From Streptomyces sp. 71268 (GTDB taxonomy: Bacteria > Actinomycetota > Actinomycetes > Streptomycetales > Streptomycetaceae), in NCBI RefSeq assembly GCF_029392895.1, contig NZ_CP114200.1, forward strand, positions 4,619,001 to 4,683,000: a stretch of DNA of 64,000 nucleotides, written 5' to 3'. Below, in pieces: positions 16,037 through 24,102 of this stretch. Numbering within the stretch: the stretch's first letter is position 1; every line of letters begins with the position of its first letter. Below the pieces are notes generated by a model. That model had not been told where the DNA came from. It did no database searches and saw nothing but the letters and a program-made list of their open reading frames with translations. Both the position numbers and the translations under genes were made by a program.

Positions 16037-16471
16037 ATGCTGATGCGCACCGACCCCTTCCGTGAACTCGACCGACTGGCCCAGCAGTTCGCCGGCGTCA
16101 CGGGCACCTGGTCCCGGCCCTCGTCCATGGCGATGGACGCCTACGTCGAGGGTGAGACGTACGTGATCGTCTTCGACCTGCCCGGTGTCGCCAAGGACGC
16201 CATCGAGATCGACGTCGAGCGCAACATGCTGACGGTCAAGGCCGAGCGCCGTCCCGCCGTGCGGGCGGACAACGTGCGGATGGAGCTGTCCGAGCGGCCC
16301 CTCGGCGTGTTCTCGCGCCAGTTGGTGCTGGCCGACACGCTCGACACCGACCACATCTCGGCCGAGTACGAGGCGGGCGTGCTGACCCTGCGGATCCCGA
16401 TCGCCGAGCGCGCCAAGCGGCGCCGGATCGAGATCGGCGGGGCGGGCGAGGACAAGCAGCTCAGCGGCTGA
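16037..16471 (+). CDS. hsp18: Small heat shock protein Hsp20/HSP18
   Basis: The 144-aa chaperone has an alpha-crystallin domain: MDAYVEGETYVIVFDLPGVAKDAIEIDVERNMLTVKAER (in parts), FSRQLVLADTLD, and the closing SAEYEAGVLTLRIPIAERAKRR with the IPI C-terminal motif. It holds unfolding proteins in a refoldable state on heat shock. ATG 16037 has TGGAGGTG 8 bases upstream. The RheA operator at 15955-15973 predicts repression at normal temperature and release on heating. The transcript probably ends at the hairpin 16669-16705. Confidence 0.95.
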   Translation: MLMRTDPFRELDRLAQQFAGVTGTWSRPSSMAMDAYVEGETYVIVFDLPGVAKDAIEIDVERNMLTVKAERRPAVRADNVRMELSERPLGVFSRQLVLADTLDTDHISAEYEAGVLTLRIPIAERAKRRRIEIGGAGEDKQLSG

Positions 16472-16592
16472 CCCCGCCCCCGCGTCGAGCGCGCGGGAGG
16501 CGCGCCCGCCTCCCGGGTCCGGGCGCCTCCCGCGCGGCACGGCCCGCCTCGCACGGCCCGCCCGCGCGGCACGCCTCGCACGGCATGCCCTG

Positions 16593-16661
16593 CGAAGATC
16601 CCCCTTCGCAGGTCCCCCCTCGTAGAACCCTTTCGCGGATTCCCCTTCGTAGATCCCCTTT
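16593..16661 (+). repeat. 14-bp tandem repeat, five degenerate copies
   Basis: Five consecutive units begin CGNAGATCCCC or a close variant: 16593-16606, 16607-16620, 16621-16633 (13 bp), 16634-16647 and 16648-16661. They lie between hsp18 and its terminator-like hairpin and encode nothing obvious. Confidence 0.75.
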
Positions 16662-16668
16662 CACCTCA

Positions 16669-16705
16669 GCGAGGGCCGGCCGGCGCTTGCCCGGTCGGCC
16701 CTCGC
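16669..16705 (+). terminator. Terminator hairpin after hsp18
   Basis: GCGAGGGCCGGCCGG (16669-16683) pairs with CCGGTCGGCCCTCGC (16691-16705), 15 bp with a single G-U wobble and a 7-nt loop. Confidence 0.75.
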
Positions 16706-16742
16706 GCAGTGCGATGCCACAAGACGAGAAAGGCGACCCCTC

Positions 16743-17177
16743 ATGCTTTCGCTGCGTGAACCGGCCAGTGCCCCCACCGGCATGACGTTTCACCAGATGC
16801 TGGAGAAGATCCGTTACGAAGGCGCGTACCCCACCCGGGAGCGGGCCGAGGACGTCACGCGGGCCGTGCTCGCGGCTCTGGGGCGCCAGCTCACCGGCGA
16901 CGAACGCGTCGACCTCGCCGCCTGCCTCCCCACCGAGGCCGCCACCGTCTTCACCGACGAGATCCCCGCCCTCAAGCCGCTGACCGGCTGGGCCTTCGTC
17001 AAGGACCTGTCCACGCGCACGGGGGGCACCCTGGCCACCACCCGCTGGGACGCCGGGGCCGTGCTCTCCGTCGTCGGCCAGATAGCCGGCCCGCTCCTCC
17101 TGGACCGCGTCCTCGCGCAGCTTCCGTCCGGGTACGCGCTGCTGTTCGGCCGCGCCGAGCTGACCCAGTCCGCCTGA
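16743..17177 (+). CDS. DUF2267 family protein
   Basis: The 144-aa protein matches DUF2267. It has a helical MTFHQMLEKIRYEGAYPTRERAEDVTRAVLAALGRQLTGDERVDLAACLP (in parts) followed by a second helical half. The function of the family is unknown; members are often near heat-shock or envelope-stress genes, as here beside hsp18. The ATG at 16743 has GAGAAAGG upstream. It is downstream of a terminator, so probably has its own promoter in 16706-16742 or depends on read-through. It is convergent with the LysE-type gene, separated by a very strong hairpin. Confidence 0.8.
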   Translation: MLSLREPASAPTGMTFHQMLEKIRYEGAYPTRERAEDVTRAVLAALGRQLTGDERVDLAACLPTEAATVFTDEIPALKPLTGWAFVKDLSTRTGGTLATTRWDAGAVLSVVGQIAGPLLLDRVLAQLPSGYALLFGRAELTQSA

Positions 17178-17215
17178 CCCCGCCCGGCCAGGGCACCCGA
17201 CCTCCACACCCACCG

Positions 17216-17272
17216 GGCGCCGCCCGCGCGCCGGGGAACGGACGTGCCGTTCCCCGGCGCGCGGGCGGCGCC
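17216..17272. terminator. 25-bp perfect hairpin between convergent genes
   Basis: Positions 17216-17240 and 17248-17272 are exact complements (25 bp, all but three pairs G-C) with a 7-nt loop GACGTGC. It lies midway between the DUF2267 and LysE-type stop codons and should end transcription from both sides. Confidence 0.85.
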
Positions 17273-17288
17273 GGCCGCGTGCCCCGCG

Positions 17289-18032
17289 CTACCCCGCGCT
17301 GGCCAGGGAGAGCTTGACGGCGAAGCCGAGGAAGGCGGCGCCCGCGCCGGCCGACAGGCCGGCCGTCAGCCGCTTGCGACGACGGAAGGTCGCCGCGAGG
17401 AACGTGCCGCTGAAGATCAGGATCGACAGGTAGGTGATGCTGAACAACTGCGCCCAGGCGCCGAGCGCGACGAACGACAGCACCGGGTGCGGGTAGTCGG
17501 GGTCGACGAACTGCACGAAGAACGAGATGAAGAACAAGATCGCCTTCGGGTTGAGCAGGCTCACCACGAGCGCCCGCCGGAACGGCCGCTCGCCCGAGGC
17601 CCGGTCCTTGGCCGCCGCCCCCTGCCCGGCCCGCGCGCCGGCGGCCTCCGCCGCTTCGGTGGAGAGCGCCGCGGCGGCGCCCCCGTCCGCGCCGCGCGCC
17701 GCGTCCGCGAGTTCGGCCCGCTCCGCCCGCCGGTGCCACAGCGCCCACGCGCCGCGCAGCATCCCGATCGCCAGCCAGGTCAGATAGCCGGCCCCCGCGA
17801 ACTTCACGATCGTGAAGGCGATCGGGCTCGCCTTCAGCAGCGAGGCGACGCCGCCCGCCGACAGCACCATGAGCACCGTGTCGCCGCACAGCACGCCGCC
17901 GGCCGCCTGGTACGCGACGCGCGGGCCGCGGCGGGCCGCGACGGAGACCACGTACAGCGAGTTCGGGCCCGGCAGCAGAATGATCAGCGCGAGGCCCGCG
18001 AGGTAGGTCGGAAGGTCCGTTATCCCCAGCAT
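17289..18032 (-). CDS. LysE/LeuE-family amino acid exporter
   Basis: The 247-aa membrane protein starts MLGITDLPTYLAGLALIILLPGPNSLYVV and holds the LysE-family GPNSLYV motif in the first segment, then about six hydrophobic segments. The middle contains LLNPKAILFFISFFVQFVDP, another family signature. A 40-residue Ala/Gly-rich insertion in the central loop (about 115-155) is unusual. LeuE-like members export leucine and analogues. ATG 18032 lacks a clear ribosome binding site; an upstream in-frame ATG at 18083 has AGGTGC 9 bases before it and would add 17 residues. It is divergent from a MerR regulator with an operator at 18095-18111. Confidence 0.85.
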   Translation of the reverse strand: MLGITDLPTYLAGLALIILLPGPNSLYVVSVAARRGPRVAYQAAGGVLCGDTVLMVLSAGGVASLLKASPIAFTIVKFAGAGYLTWLAIGMLRGAWALWHRRAERAELADAARGADGGAAAALSTEAAEAAGARAGQGAAAKDRASGERPFRRALVVSLLNPKAILFFISFFVQFVDPDYPHPVLSFVALGAWAQLFSITYLSILIFSGTFLAATFRRRKRLTAGLSAGAGAAFLGFAVKLSLASAG

Positions 18033-18089
18033 GGAGCGCAGGATGCCATCCGGCCCGACCCGCGCCCAAGCCCTTTCCGACATGCGGGC

Positions 18090-18117
18090 TTGCACCTCAC
18101 GCGGCGTGAGGACGCAC
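18090..18117 (+). promoter_or_regulatory. MerR-type operator-promoter
   Basis: CCTCACGC-G-GCGTGAGG (18095-18111) is a perfect 8-1-8 palindrome. It lies between TTGCAC (18090-18095) and a possible -10 CACCGT about 19 bp on, the long spacer typical of MerR-activated promoters. TipA-like regulators recognise very similar sites. Confidence 0.65.
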
Positions 18118-18154
18118 CGTGGACGGCGTACCGAGAAACCGGAAGGGCGGGGTG

Positions 18155-18937
18155 ATGGGCTACACCGTGGGACAGGTCGCCGGGTTCGCCGGCGTGACGG
18201 TGCGCACGCTGCACCACTACGACGAGATCGGGCTGCTCTCGCCGAGCGCCCGCAGCCGGGCGGGCCACCGTCGCTACGCCGACGCCGATCTCGACCGGCT
18301 CCAGCGCGTCCTGTTCTACCGCGAGCTCGGCTTCCCGCTCGATCAGGTGGCGGCCCTGCTGGACGACCCGGACGCCGACCCGCGGGCCCATCTGCGGCGC
18401 CAGCACGGTCTGCTGACCGCCCGGATCGACCGGCTCCAGGCCATGGTCGCCGCCGTCGAACGCGCCATGGAGGCGAGAACACTGGGCATCAACCTGACCC
18501 CCGAGGAGAAGTTCGAGGTCTTCGGGGAGCACGACCCCGACGCGCACGCGGCGGAGGTGGAGCGCCGCTGGGGCCAGACGGAGGCGTACGAGCAGTCGCG
18601 GCGCAAGGCCGCCGCGTACACCAAGGAGAACTGGCTGCGGATCAGGGAGGAGGAGGCCGACTGGGAGCGGCGCACCGTCGCCGTGCTGCGCGCCGGACAC
18701 CCCGCCGGGTCCCCGGCCGCGATGGACCTGGCGGAGGAGCACCGGCAGCGGATCAGCCGCTGGTACTACGACTGTTCGTACGGGACGCACACCGCGCTGG
18801 GCGAGATGTACGTCACGGACCCGCGCTTCACCGCCACCTACGAGGCCGTCGCCCCGGGCCTGGCCGGCTACCTGCGGGACGCCATCGTGGCCAACGCGGA
18901 GCGGCACGGCGGCGACGGCGCGTCCGAGTCGGTGTAG
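18155..18937 (+). CDS. MerR-family regulator, TipAL-like
   Basis: The 260-aa protein has the MerR DNA-binding domain (GYTVGQVAGFAGVTVRTLHHYDEIGLLSPS in parts, residues 1-30, then SRAGHRRYADADLDRLQ). A coiled-coil dimer helix follows, then a TipAS-like C-terminal domain of about 145 residues (TPEEKFEVFGEHDPD ... WYYDCSYGTHTALGEMYVTDPRF). TipAS domains bind thiopeptide or other polycyclic drugs covalently or non-covalently. ATG 18155 has GGAAGGGCGGGG upstream; a GTG at 18119 is less likely. It likely controls itself and perhaps the divergent LysE-type exporter through the palindrome at 18095-18111. Confidence 0.9.
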   Translation: MGYTVGQVAGFAGVTVRTLHHYDEIGLLSPSARSRAGHRRYADADLDRLQRVLFYRELGFPLDQVAALLDDPDADPRAHLRRQHGLLTARIDRLQAMVAAVERAMEARTLGINLTPEEKFEVFGEHDPDAHAAEVERRWGQTEAYEQSRRKAAAYTKENWLRIREEEADWERRTVAVLRAGHPAGSPAAMDLAEEHRQRISRWYYDCSYGTHTALGEMYVTDPRFTATYEAVAPGLAGYLRDAIVANAERHGGDGASESV

Positions 18938-18988
18938 CCAAGCCCTGGGCCCCGGCGGCGGCGCGCCGGCCGGGGCCCCGGGCGGCCG

Positions 18989-19357
18989 TCAGACCCTGGG
19001 CGCGAGGACGACGGCGGTGCCGTACGCGCAGACCTCGGTGCCCACGTCGGAGCCGGACGCCACGTCGAAGCGCATCATCAGGACCGCGTTCGCGCCGCGC
19101 GCCCGGGCCTGCTCGATCAGCCGCTCCATCGCCTCGTTGCGGGTCTCGACCAGCGTCTTGGACAGGCCCTTCAGCTCGCCGCCGACCATGGACTTCAGGC
19201 CGGCGCCGATCTGGCTGCCCAGGTGGCGGGAGCGGACCGTGAGCCCGAAGACCTCGCCGATGACCCGCTGGACGTCGTAGCCCGGCACGTCGTTCGTCGT
19301 CACGACCAGGATGTCGGAGTTCTCCTGCTGGCCGCCGCCGTACTCTTCGATGCTCAT
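18989..19357 (-). CDS. YbjQ-family (DUF74) heavy-metal-binding-domain protein
   Basis: The 122-aa protein has the YbjQ/UPF0145 core: ILVVTTNDVPGYDVQRVIGEVFGLTVRSRHL (in parts) and ARGANAVLMMRFDVASG near residue 90. The family forms homopentamers and is named for a putative metal-binding fold; its role is unknown. The ATG at 19357 (MSIEEYGGG) follows AAGTAGG. It is convergent with the MerR gene and divergent from the DedA gene. Confidence 0.88.
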   Translation of the reverse strand: MSIEEYGGGQQENSDILVVTTNDVPGYDVQRVIGEVFGLTVRSRHLGSQIGAGLKSMVGGELKGLSKTLVETRNEAMERLIEQARARGANAVLMMRFDVASGSDVGTEVCAYGTAVVLAPRV

Positions 19358-19594
19358 GCGCCTACTTTCTGTGAGGTGCGCGCCGGTTGGGCGCGTGAGG
19401 TGCGGGTTTCCCGTCCGCGTGAGATGACGCACGCGGAGCGCTCCGGGTTGGCCGGCCTGGAACCGGTGCTCGGCGTCTGGCGTTGATAGTTTTGGGCCGA
19501 CTATCCGAACCCAGCCGCACTCAGTTCCGCTCCTCCGACCGCGGCCGGGCACCACGCGTCGCCTGCACCCCCTGATCCAGGAGCCTCGTCACCC

Positions 19595-21160
19595 GTGACC
19601 ACTCTCGCGCTCGGCCCCAGTTGGCTGGACCCGGACCACCTGATCGACCAGTTCGGCATCTACGGCGTGCTCGCCATCGTCTTCGCCGAGTCGGGCCTGC
19701 TCATCGGCTTCTTCCTGCCGGGTGACTCGCTCCTGTTCACCACCGGCCTCTTCGTCACCACAGACATGATCGATATGGACCTGTGGCTCGTCTGCCTCCT
19801 GGTGGTGGTCGCGGCCGTCGCCGGCGACCAGGCCGGCTATCTCTTCGGCCGCAAGGTGGGACCCGCGCTCTTCAAACGGCCGGACTCCAAGCTCTTCAAA
19901 CAGGAGAACGTGGAGAAGGCGCACGACTTCTTCGAGAAGTACGGGCCCAAGTCGCTGGTCCTGGCCCGCTTCGTGCCGATCGTGCGGACCTTCACGCCGA
20001 TCATCGCGGGCGTGAGCCGGATGAACTACCGCTCGTTCATCACCTTCAACATCATCGGCGGCGTGCTGTGGGGCGCGGGCGTCACGCTGCTCGGCGCGGC
20101 GCTCGGCAAGGTCAAATGGGTGCACTCGAACATCGAGGCGATGCTGATCGGCATCGTGCTGCTCTCGGTGCTGCCGATCATCATCGAGGTGCTGCGCGCC
20201 CGTAGCCAGAACAAGAAGGCCGCCGCGGCCGAGGGCGGCGCCACGGCGCGCTCGACCGCCGCACCGTCCACCACCGACGTCGGTGGCGCCGGCGACACGC
20301 CCCAGACCCCGGGCGAGCCGATCGGCGGCGGCCCCTCGGGCCCCGGCCTCGGCGGCCCCGGCGGCGCCCGTGCCGACGTCTTCGGCCACGCCGGCACCAC
20401 CACCCCGCAGCAGGGCCAGCGCCCCCACCCGGGCCAGCAGCGCCAGGGCCAGCACCCGCAGCAGCACCAAGGCCAGCCCGGCCAGCCCCCGCGCCAGGGC
20501 CAGCAGCCCGGCCACCAGCAGGGCCAGCAGCAGAGCCACCAGCAGAGCCCCGGGCAGCCGGGGCAGGGTTACCCGGGCGGGCCGGCCCAGCAGGGCTACC
20601 CGCGGCCGTCGGGCCAGCGGCCCGCGCAGGCCCAGCACCACCCCGCGCCGGGCTACCAGGACCCGCGCGCCCAGGGCGGCTACCCGGCCGGTGACGGCTA
20701 CGGCCAGCAGCCCCAGCCCGGGCCCGGCTACCAGGGCCAGGGCCAGGGGCAGGGCCAGCCGGGACACCAGCCCCACCAGCCGGGACACCAGCCCCACCAG
20801 CCGGGACACCAGGCCCAGCCGGGCTACCCGGCCCAGGGCGCGCCGCAGGGCGACTACCAGGGGTCGTACGAGCCCCAACAGGGGTACGGCCAGCAGCCCG
20901 AACGCGGCGCTCAGCCCGGTTACGGGGCGCACCCGGGCCAGGGCGCGCAGCCGACGTCCGGCGGCGGCCAGACGCCGGGATACGGCGCCGGTGAGGCGGC
21001 GTACGACCCGGCCCACGACGCGCGGCCGTACCAGTCCGACGACCCGCACGCCCCGCGGGACCCGTACGCCGGGCAGCCCGGTCAGGACTCGTACGACCCA
21101 CAGGACCCACACGGCCCGCAGGACCCGCCCGGCTCGCGCGGGCGGCACGCGCGGCGCTGA
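19595..21160 (+). CDS. DedA-family membrane protein with long Gln/Gly/Pro-rich tail
   Basis: Residues 1-210 form a DedA/SNARE-associated domain. Visible features are YGVLAIVFAESGLLIGFFLPGDSLLF, the membrane-embedded VFAES and G(D/x)QAGYLFGRKVGP segments, and ARFVPIVRTFTPIIAG with the conserved Arg residues. DedA proteins are flippases for undecaprenyl phosphate or phospholipids and maintain the proton-motive force. Residues about 210-521 are a low-complexity extension rich in GQQPGHQQ, GYP and PHQ repeats, more than doubling the usual 200-220 aa. The tail should be cytoplasmic and disordered. GTG 19595 is the start. Terminator at 21176-21204. Confidence 0.88.
   Translation: MTTLALGPSWLDPDHLIDQFGIYGVLAIVFAESGLLIGFFLPGDSLLFTTGLFVTTDMIDMDLWLVCLLVVVAAVAGDQAGYLFGRKVGPALFKRPDSKLFKQENVEKAHDFFEKYGPKSLVLARFVPIVRTFTPIIAGVSRMNYRSFITFNIIGGVLWGAGVTLLGAALGKVKWVHSNIEAMLIGIVLLSVLPIIIEVLRARSQNKKAAAAEGGATARSTAAPSTTDVGGAGDTPQTPGEPIGGGPSGPGLGGPGGARADVFGHAGTTTPQQGQRPHPGQQRQGQHPQQHQGQPGQPPRQGQQPGHQQGQQQSHQQSPGQPGQGYPGGPAQQGYPRPSGQRPAQAQHHPAPGYQDPRAQGGYPAGDGYGQQPQPGPGYQGQGQGQGQPGHQPHQPGHQPHQPGHQAQPGYPAQGAPQGDYQGSYEPQQGYGQQPERGAQPGYGAHPGQGAQPTSGGGQTPGYGAGEAAYDPAHDARPYQSDDPHAPRDPYAGQPGQDSYDPQDPHGPQDPPGSRGRHARR
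20759..20818 (+). repeat. 21-bp coding tandem repeat in the DedA tail
   Basis: The unit CCGGGACACCAGCCCCACCAG occurs at 20759-20779 and 20780-20800 exactly and again in part from 20801. It encodes PGHQPHQ in the disordered tail of the DedA protein. Such repeats can change copy number. Confidence 0.85.
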
Positions 21161-21175
21161 ACCGGCGCGAACCAG

Positions 21176-21204
21176 CAGCCCCCGGGGCGGTGCCCCGGGG
21201 GCTG
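21176..21204 (+). terminator. Terminator after the DedA gene
   Basis: CAGCCCCCGGGGC (21176-21188) and GCCCCGGGGGCTG (21192-21204) form a perfect 13-bp stem with a 3-nt loop, 16 bases after the stop codon. Confidence 0.8.
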
Positions 21205-21488
21205 ACGCGTGCGTGCGGACGGCCGCCCCCTAGCAGGTCAGCCACCCCCCAGTGCTGGCGCGGCCGGGCGCGTCGAGGCTGTCGCCGGGCGCGGGCGGGG
21301 CAACCATCATCACAGCGCGCGGCGCCGTCACCGCGTGTTGGCATCGTCACGGTGCGTGCCCGTACCGCCACCCGCGCCGACGCGGGTGGGTGACCCGGGC
21401 CCACGCGGGAAGACGTTGCACACTGGGTGCCCCCGGCCGATGATCAGGCGTCGGCGAGGGTACGGAAGGCGGGCGAGGAGAGAGGCAC
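21205..21488. other. Leader of the ThrE-type gene
   Basis: No gene or known RNA motif is recognised. The region carries several short GC hairpins (for example GCGACGC-type repeats near 21380) and ends in GAGGAGAGAGG, the ribosome binding site of the next gene. Confidence 0.4.
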
Positions 21489-23243
21489 GTGGCGTCACAG
21501 TCGCAAAGCAGACCGGGCATGGGTGACATAGACGAGGCGGGGGAGCACAAGCCTCAGTCGGATGAGGCGCACAGCGCGTTCACGCCGCCGCTCGGTCTGC
21601 CGATGCCCTCCCACCCGTCCGAGGACGAGCACCCGACATCGGAGTTCGCCCTGCCGAGCGGGTTGCCGCCGGAGGTGGTGGAGGGGCCGACAGAGGCCGA
21701 GGGCTCGGCGTTCGTCCCGCCCGGCTCGGCCGACCAGCCCACCGGTGGCGGGCCGATCGGCAGCACCGCCTCCGGACACGGCACGCCGCGCGGCGCCCCG
21801 CGCGGCCCGGCGTTCACGCCCCCGCACGGCATCCCCGTCATCCGGCTGACCAAGGAGACGCCCTGGCAGGACCGGATGCGCACGATGCTGCGCATGCCGG
21901 TGGGCGAGCGCCCGGCGCCCGAGCGGGTCGAGAAGCACGAGGAGTCCGTGCACGCCGTCCCCCGCGTGCTCGACATCACGCTGCGGATCGGCGAGATCCT
22001 GCTCGCCGGCGGCGAGGGCGCCGAGGACGTCGAGGCGGCCATGTTCGGCGTGGCCCACGCGTACGGCCTCGAACGCTGCGAACCGACCGTCACCTTCACG
22101 CTGCTGTCCATCTCGTACCAGCCCTCGCTGGTGGACGACCCGATCACGGCCAGCCGGACGGTGCGGCGCAGAGCGGTGGACTACACGCGGCTCGCGGCGG
22201 TCTTCCGGCTCGTCGACGACATCACCTCGCAGGACGACTTCACCACGGAGGAGGCGTACCGGCGGCTCGCCGAGATACGGCGTAACCGGCACCCGTACCC
22301 CGGCTGGGCGCTGACCGTGGCCTCCGGCGCGCTGGCCGGCGCGGCGAGCCTGCTGGTCGGCGGCGGCTGGCTGGTGTTCGTCGCGGCGGCGCTGGGCGCG
22401 ATGCTCGGCGACCGGCTGGCCTGGCTGGCGTCCGGGCGCGGGCTGCCGGAGTTCTACCAGTTCGTGGCGGCGGCGATGCCGCCGGGCGCCATAGGCGTCG
22501 CGCTCAGCCTGGCCCACGCCAACGTGCAGGGCTCGGCCGTGATCACCGGTGGGCTGTTCGCGCTGATCCCCGGGCGAGCGCTGGTCGCCGGCGTGCAGGA
22601 CGGCCTGACCGGCTACTACATCACCGCCGCCGCGCGCCTGCTCGAGGTGATGTACCTGATCGTCGGCATCGTCGTGGGCGTGCTCACGGTGCTGTACGTG
22701 GGCCTGCGGCTGGGCGCCAACTTCAACCCGGAGGCGGCGCTCCGCGGCGACGAACGACCCGTCGTACAACTCTTCTCGGCCATGCTGCTGGCCCTGGCGT
22801 TCTGCGTACTGCTCCAGCAGGAACGTTCCACGGTGCTGTTCGCGACGCTCAACGGCGGCGTGGCCTGGCTGGTCTACGGCTCGATGCACGACGTGGCCGG
22901 CATCCCCGCGGTGGCCTCCACCGCCGCCGCCGCCGGACTGGTCGGCCTCTTCGGCCAGCTACTGTCCCGCTACCGGTACGCCTCGGCGCTGCCATACGTC
23001 ACCGCCGCGATCGGGCCGCTGCTGCCGGGTAGCGCGACGTACTTCGGGCTGCTCGCGCTGGCCCAGAAGAACATGGACTCCGGCATCGCCTCGCTCACCC
23101 GCGCGGCCTCGCTGGCCCTTGCCATCGCCATCGGAGTGAACCTCGGCAACGAGATCGCCCGCCTCTTCCTGCGGGCGCCGGTGCCGGGTACGGACGTGGG
23201 CGGCCCGCTGCGCCGCGCGGCCAAGCGGACGCGAGGCTTCTAG
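21489..23243 (+). CDS. Threonine/serine exporter ThrE family protein
   Basis: The 584-aa protein has a hydrophilic N-terminus of about 140 residues, then a DUF1212/ThrE domain (VPRVLDITLRIGEILLAGGEGAEDVEAAMFGVAHAYGL in parts). About ten membrane segments follow, ending in the DUF3815-like second half (PYVTAAIGPLLPGSATYFGLLAL). ThrE of Corynebacterium exports threonine and serine; the domain order (cytosolic hydrolase-like part then 10 segments) matches. The Pro/Ser/Glu-rich N-terminal 120 residues are longer than in the prototype and probably disordered. GTG 21489 has GGAG in GAGGAGAGAGG upstream. It is convergent with ppa. Confidence 0.88.
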   Translation: MASQSQSRPGMGDIDEAGEHKPQSDEAHSAFTPPLGLPMPSHPSEDEHPTSEFALPSGLPPEVVEGPTEAEGSAFVPPGSADQPTGGGPIGSTASGHGTPRGAPRGPAFTPPHGIPVIRLTKETPWQDRMRTMLRMPVGERPAPERVEKHEESVHAVPRVLDITLRIGEILLAGGEGAEDVEAAMFGVAHAYGLERCEPTVTFTLLSISYQPSLVDDPITASRTVRRRAVDYTRLAAVFRLVDDITSQDDFTTEEAYRRLAEIRRNRHPYPGWALTVASGALAGAASLLVGGGWLVFVAAALGAMLGDRLAWLASGRGLPEFYQFVAAAMPPGAIGVALSLAHANVQGSAVITGGLFALIPGRALVAGVQDGLTGYYITAAARLLEVMYLIVGIVVGVLTVLYVGLRLGANFNPEAALRGDERPVVQLFSAMLLALAFCVLLQQERSTVLFATLNGGVAWLVYGSMHDVAGIPAVASTAAAAGLVGLFGQLLSRYRYASALPYVTAAIGPLLPGSATYFGLLALAQKNMDSGIASLTRAASLALAIAIGVNLGNEIARLFLRAPVPGTDVGGPLRRAAKRTRGF

Positions 23244-23342
23244 CCCGGGCGCCGCCGCCGGCCCGGGCGGGCGGCTGCCCGCCGCACGGCGGGTGGCCGG
23301 GCGCCGCGGAGCACGTACGCCGCCGGGGATCGCCCCGGCACG

Positions 23343-23379
23343 CCGATGGGCGGGACCCGGCTCGGGTCCCGCCCATCGG
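23343..23379. terminator. 17-bp perfect hairpin terminator
   Basis: CCGATGGGCGGGACCCG (23343-23359) and its complement (23363-23379) form a 17-bp stem with loop GCT between the convergent thrE-like and ppa genes. Confidence 0.85.
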
Positions 23380-23409
23380 TGCTGTGCTGGCTCGGACGCC
23401 GCCTGGCCG

Positions 23410-23454
23410 GACCGGTCAGACCGATCGGACCAGTCAGACCGGTCCGACCAGTCG
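23410..23454. repeat. 9-bp tandem repeat, five copies
   Basis: GACCGGTCA, GACCGATCG, GACCAGTCA, GACCGGTCC and GACCAGTCG follow one another without gaps. Each unit starts GACC and is itself partly palindromic. Located between the convergent terminator and ppa. Confidence 0.85.
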
Positions 23455-23518
23455 GCAGGCCGGGCAGCGTGGGCGCCGGGGCCGCGCCGACCAGCGCGGT
23501 CCCGGCGCGCCGGGAGCG

Positions 23519-24016
23519 TCAGTGGTGGGCGCCGCCAGACGCCTCAAGGCGCTTGATGGACGCCTCGACCTCGGCCTCGGCCTCGGCGCGCCCCACCCAG
23601 TTGGCGCCCTCGACGGACTTGCCGGGCTCCAGGTCCTTGTACACCTCGAAGAAGTGCTGGATCTCCAGGCGGTCGAACTCGGAGACGTGGTGGATGTCGC
23701 GCAGGTGCTCCACGCGCGGGTCGGACGCGGGAACGCAGAGCAGCTTGTCGTCGCCGCCGGCCTCGTCCGTCATCCGGAACATGCCGATCGCGCGGCACTT
23801 GATGAGGCAACCGGGAAAGGTCGGCTCGTCGAGGATGACCAGCGCGTCCAGCGGGTCACCGTCCTCGCCGAGGGTGTTCTCCACGAATCCGTAGTCGGCC
23901 GGGTAACTGGTCGAGGTGAAGAGTCGACGGTCGAGGCGAATGCGACCCGTCTCGTGGTCCACCTCGTACTTGTTCCGCGAACCCTTCGGGATCTCGATGG
24001 TGACGTCGAACTCCAC
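23519..24016 (-). CDS. ppa: Inorganic pyrophosphatase (family I)
   Basis: The 165-aa cytoplasmic enzyme hydrolyses pyrophosphate and pulls biosynthetic reactions forward. Family I signatures: [47 protein letters not shown] (the D-x-DPxD metal site) and [17 protein letters not shown]. The GTG at 24016 (product starts [12 protein letters not shown]) is preferred because GGAGGAG lies 6-8 bases upstream. ATG 24031 would place that site inside the coding region. It is divergent from the carboxypeptidase gene with 86 bases between. Confidence 0.96.
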   Translation of the reverse strand: MEFDVTIEIPKGSRNKYEVDHETGRIRLDRRLFTSTSYPADYGFVENTLGEDGDPLDALVILDEPTFPGCLIKCRAIGMFRMTDEAGGDDKLLCVPASDPRVEHLRDIHHVSEFDRLEIQHFFEVYKDLEPGKSVEGANWVGRAEAEAEVEASIKRLEASGGAHH

Positions 24017-24102
24017 GGGTGGCTCCTCCATGATCAGCACATAGTTCGGGTGGTTAAGTGTCCCTCACGCAGGTATGTGGTTGCGAAAGGGGCTGCTCGA
24101 AG

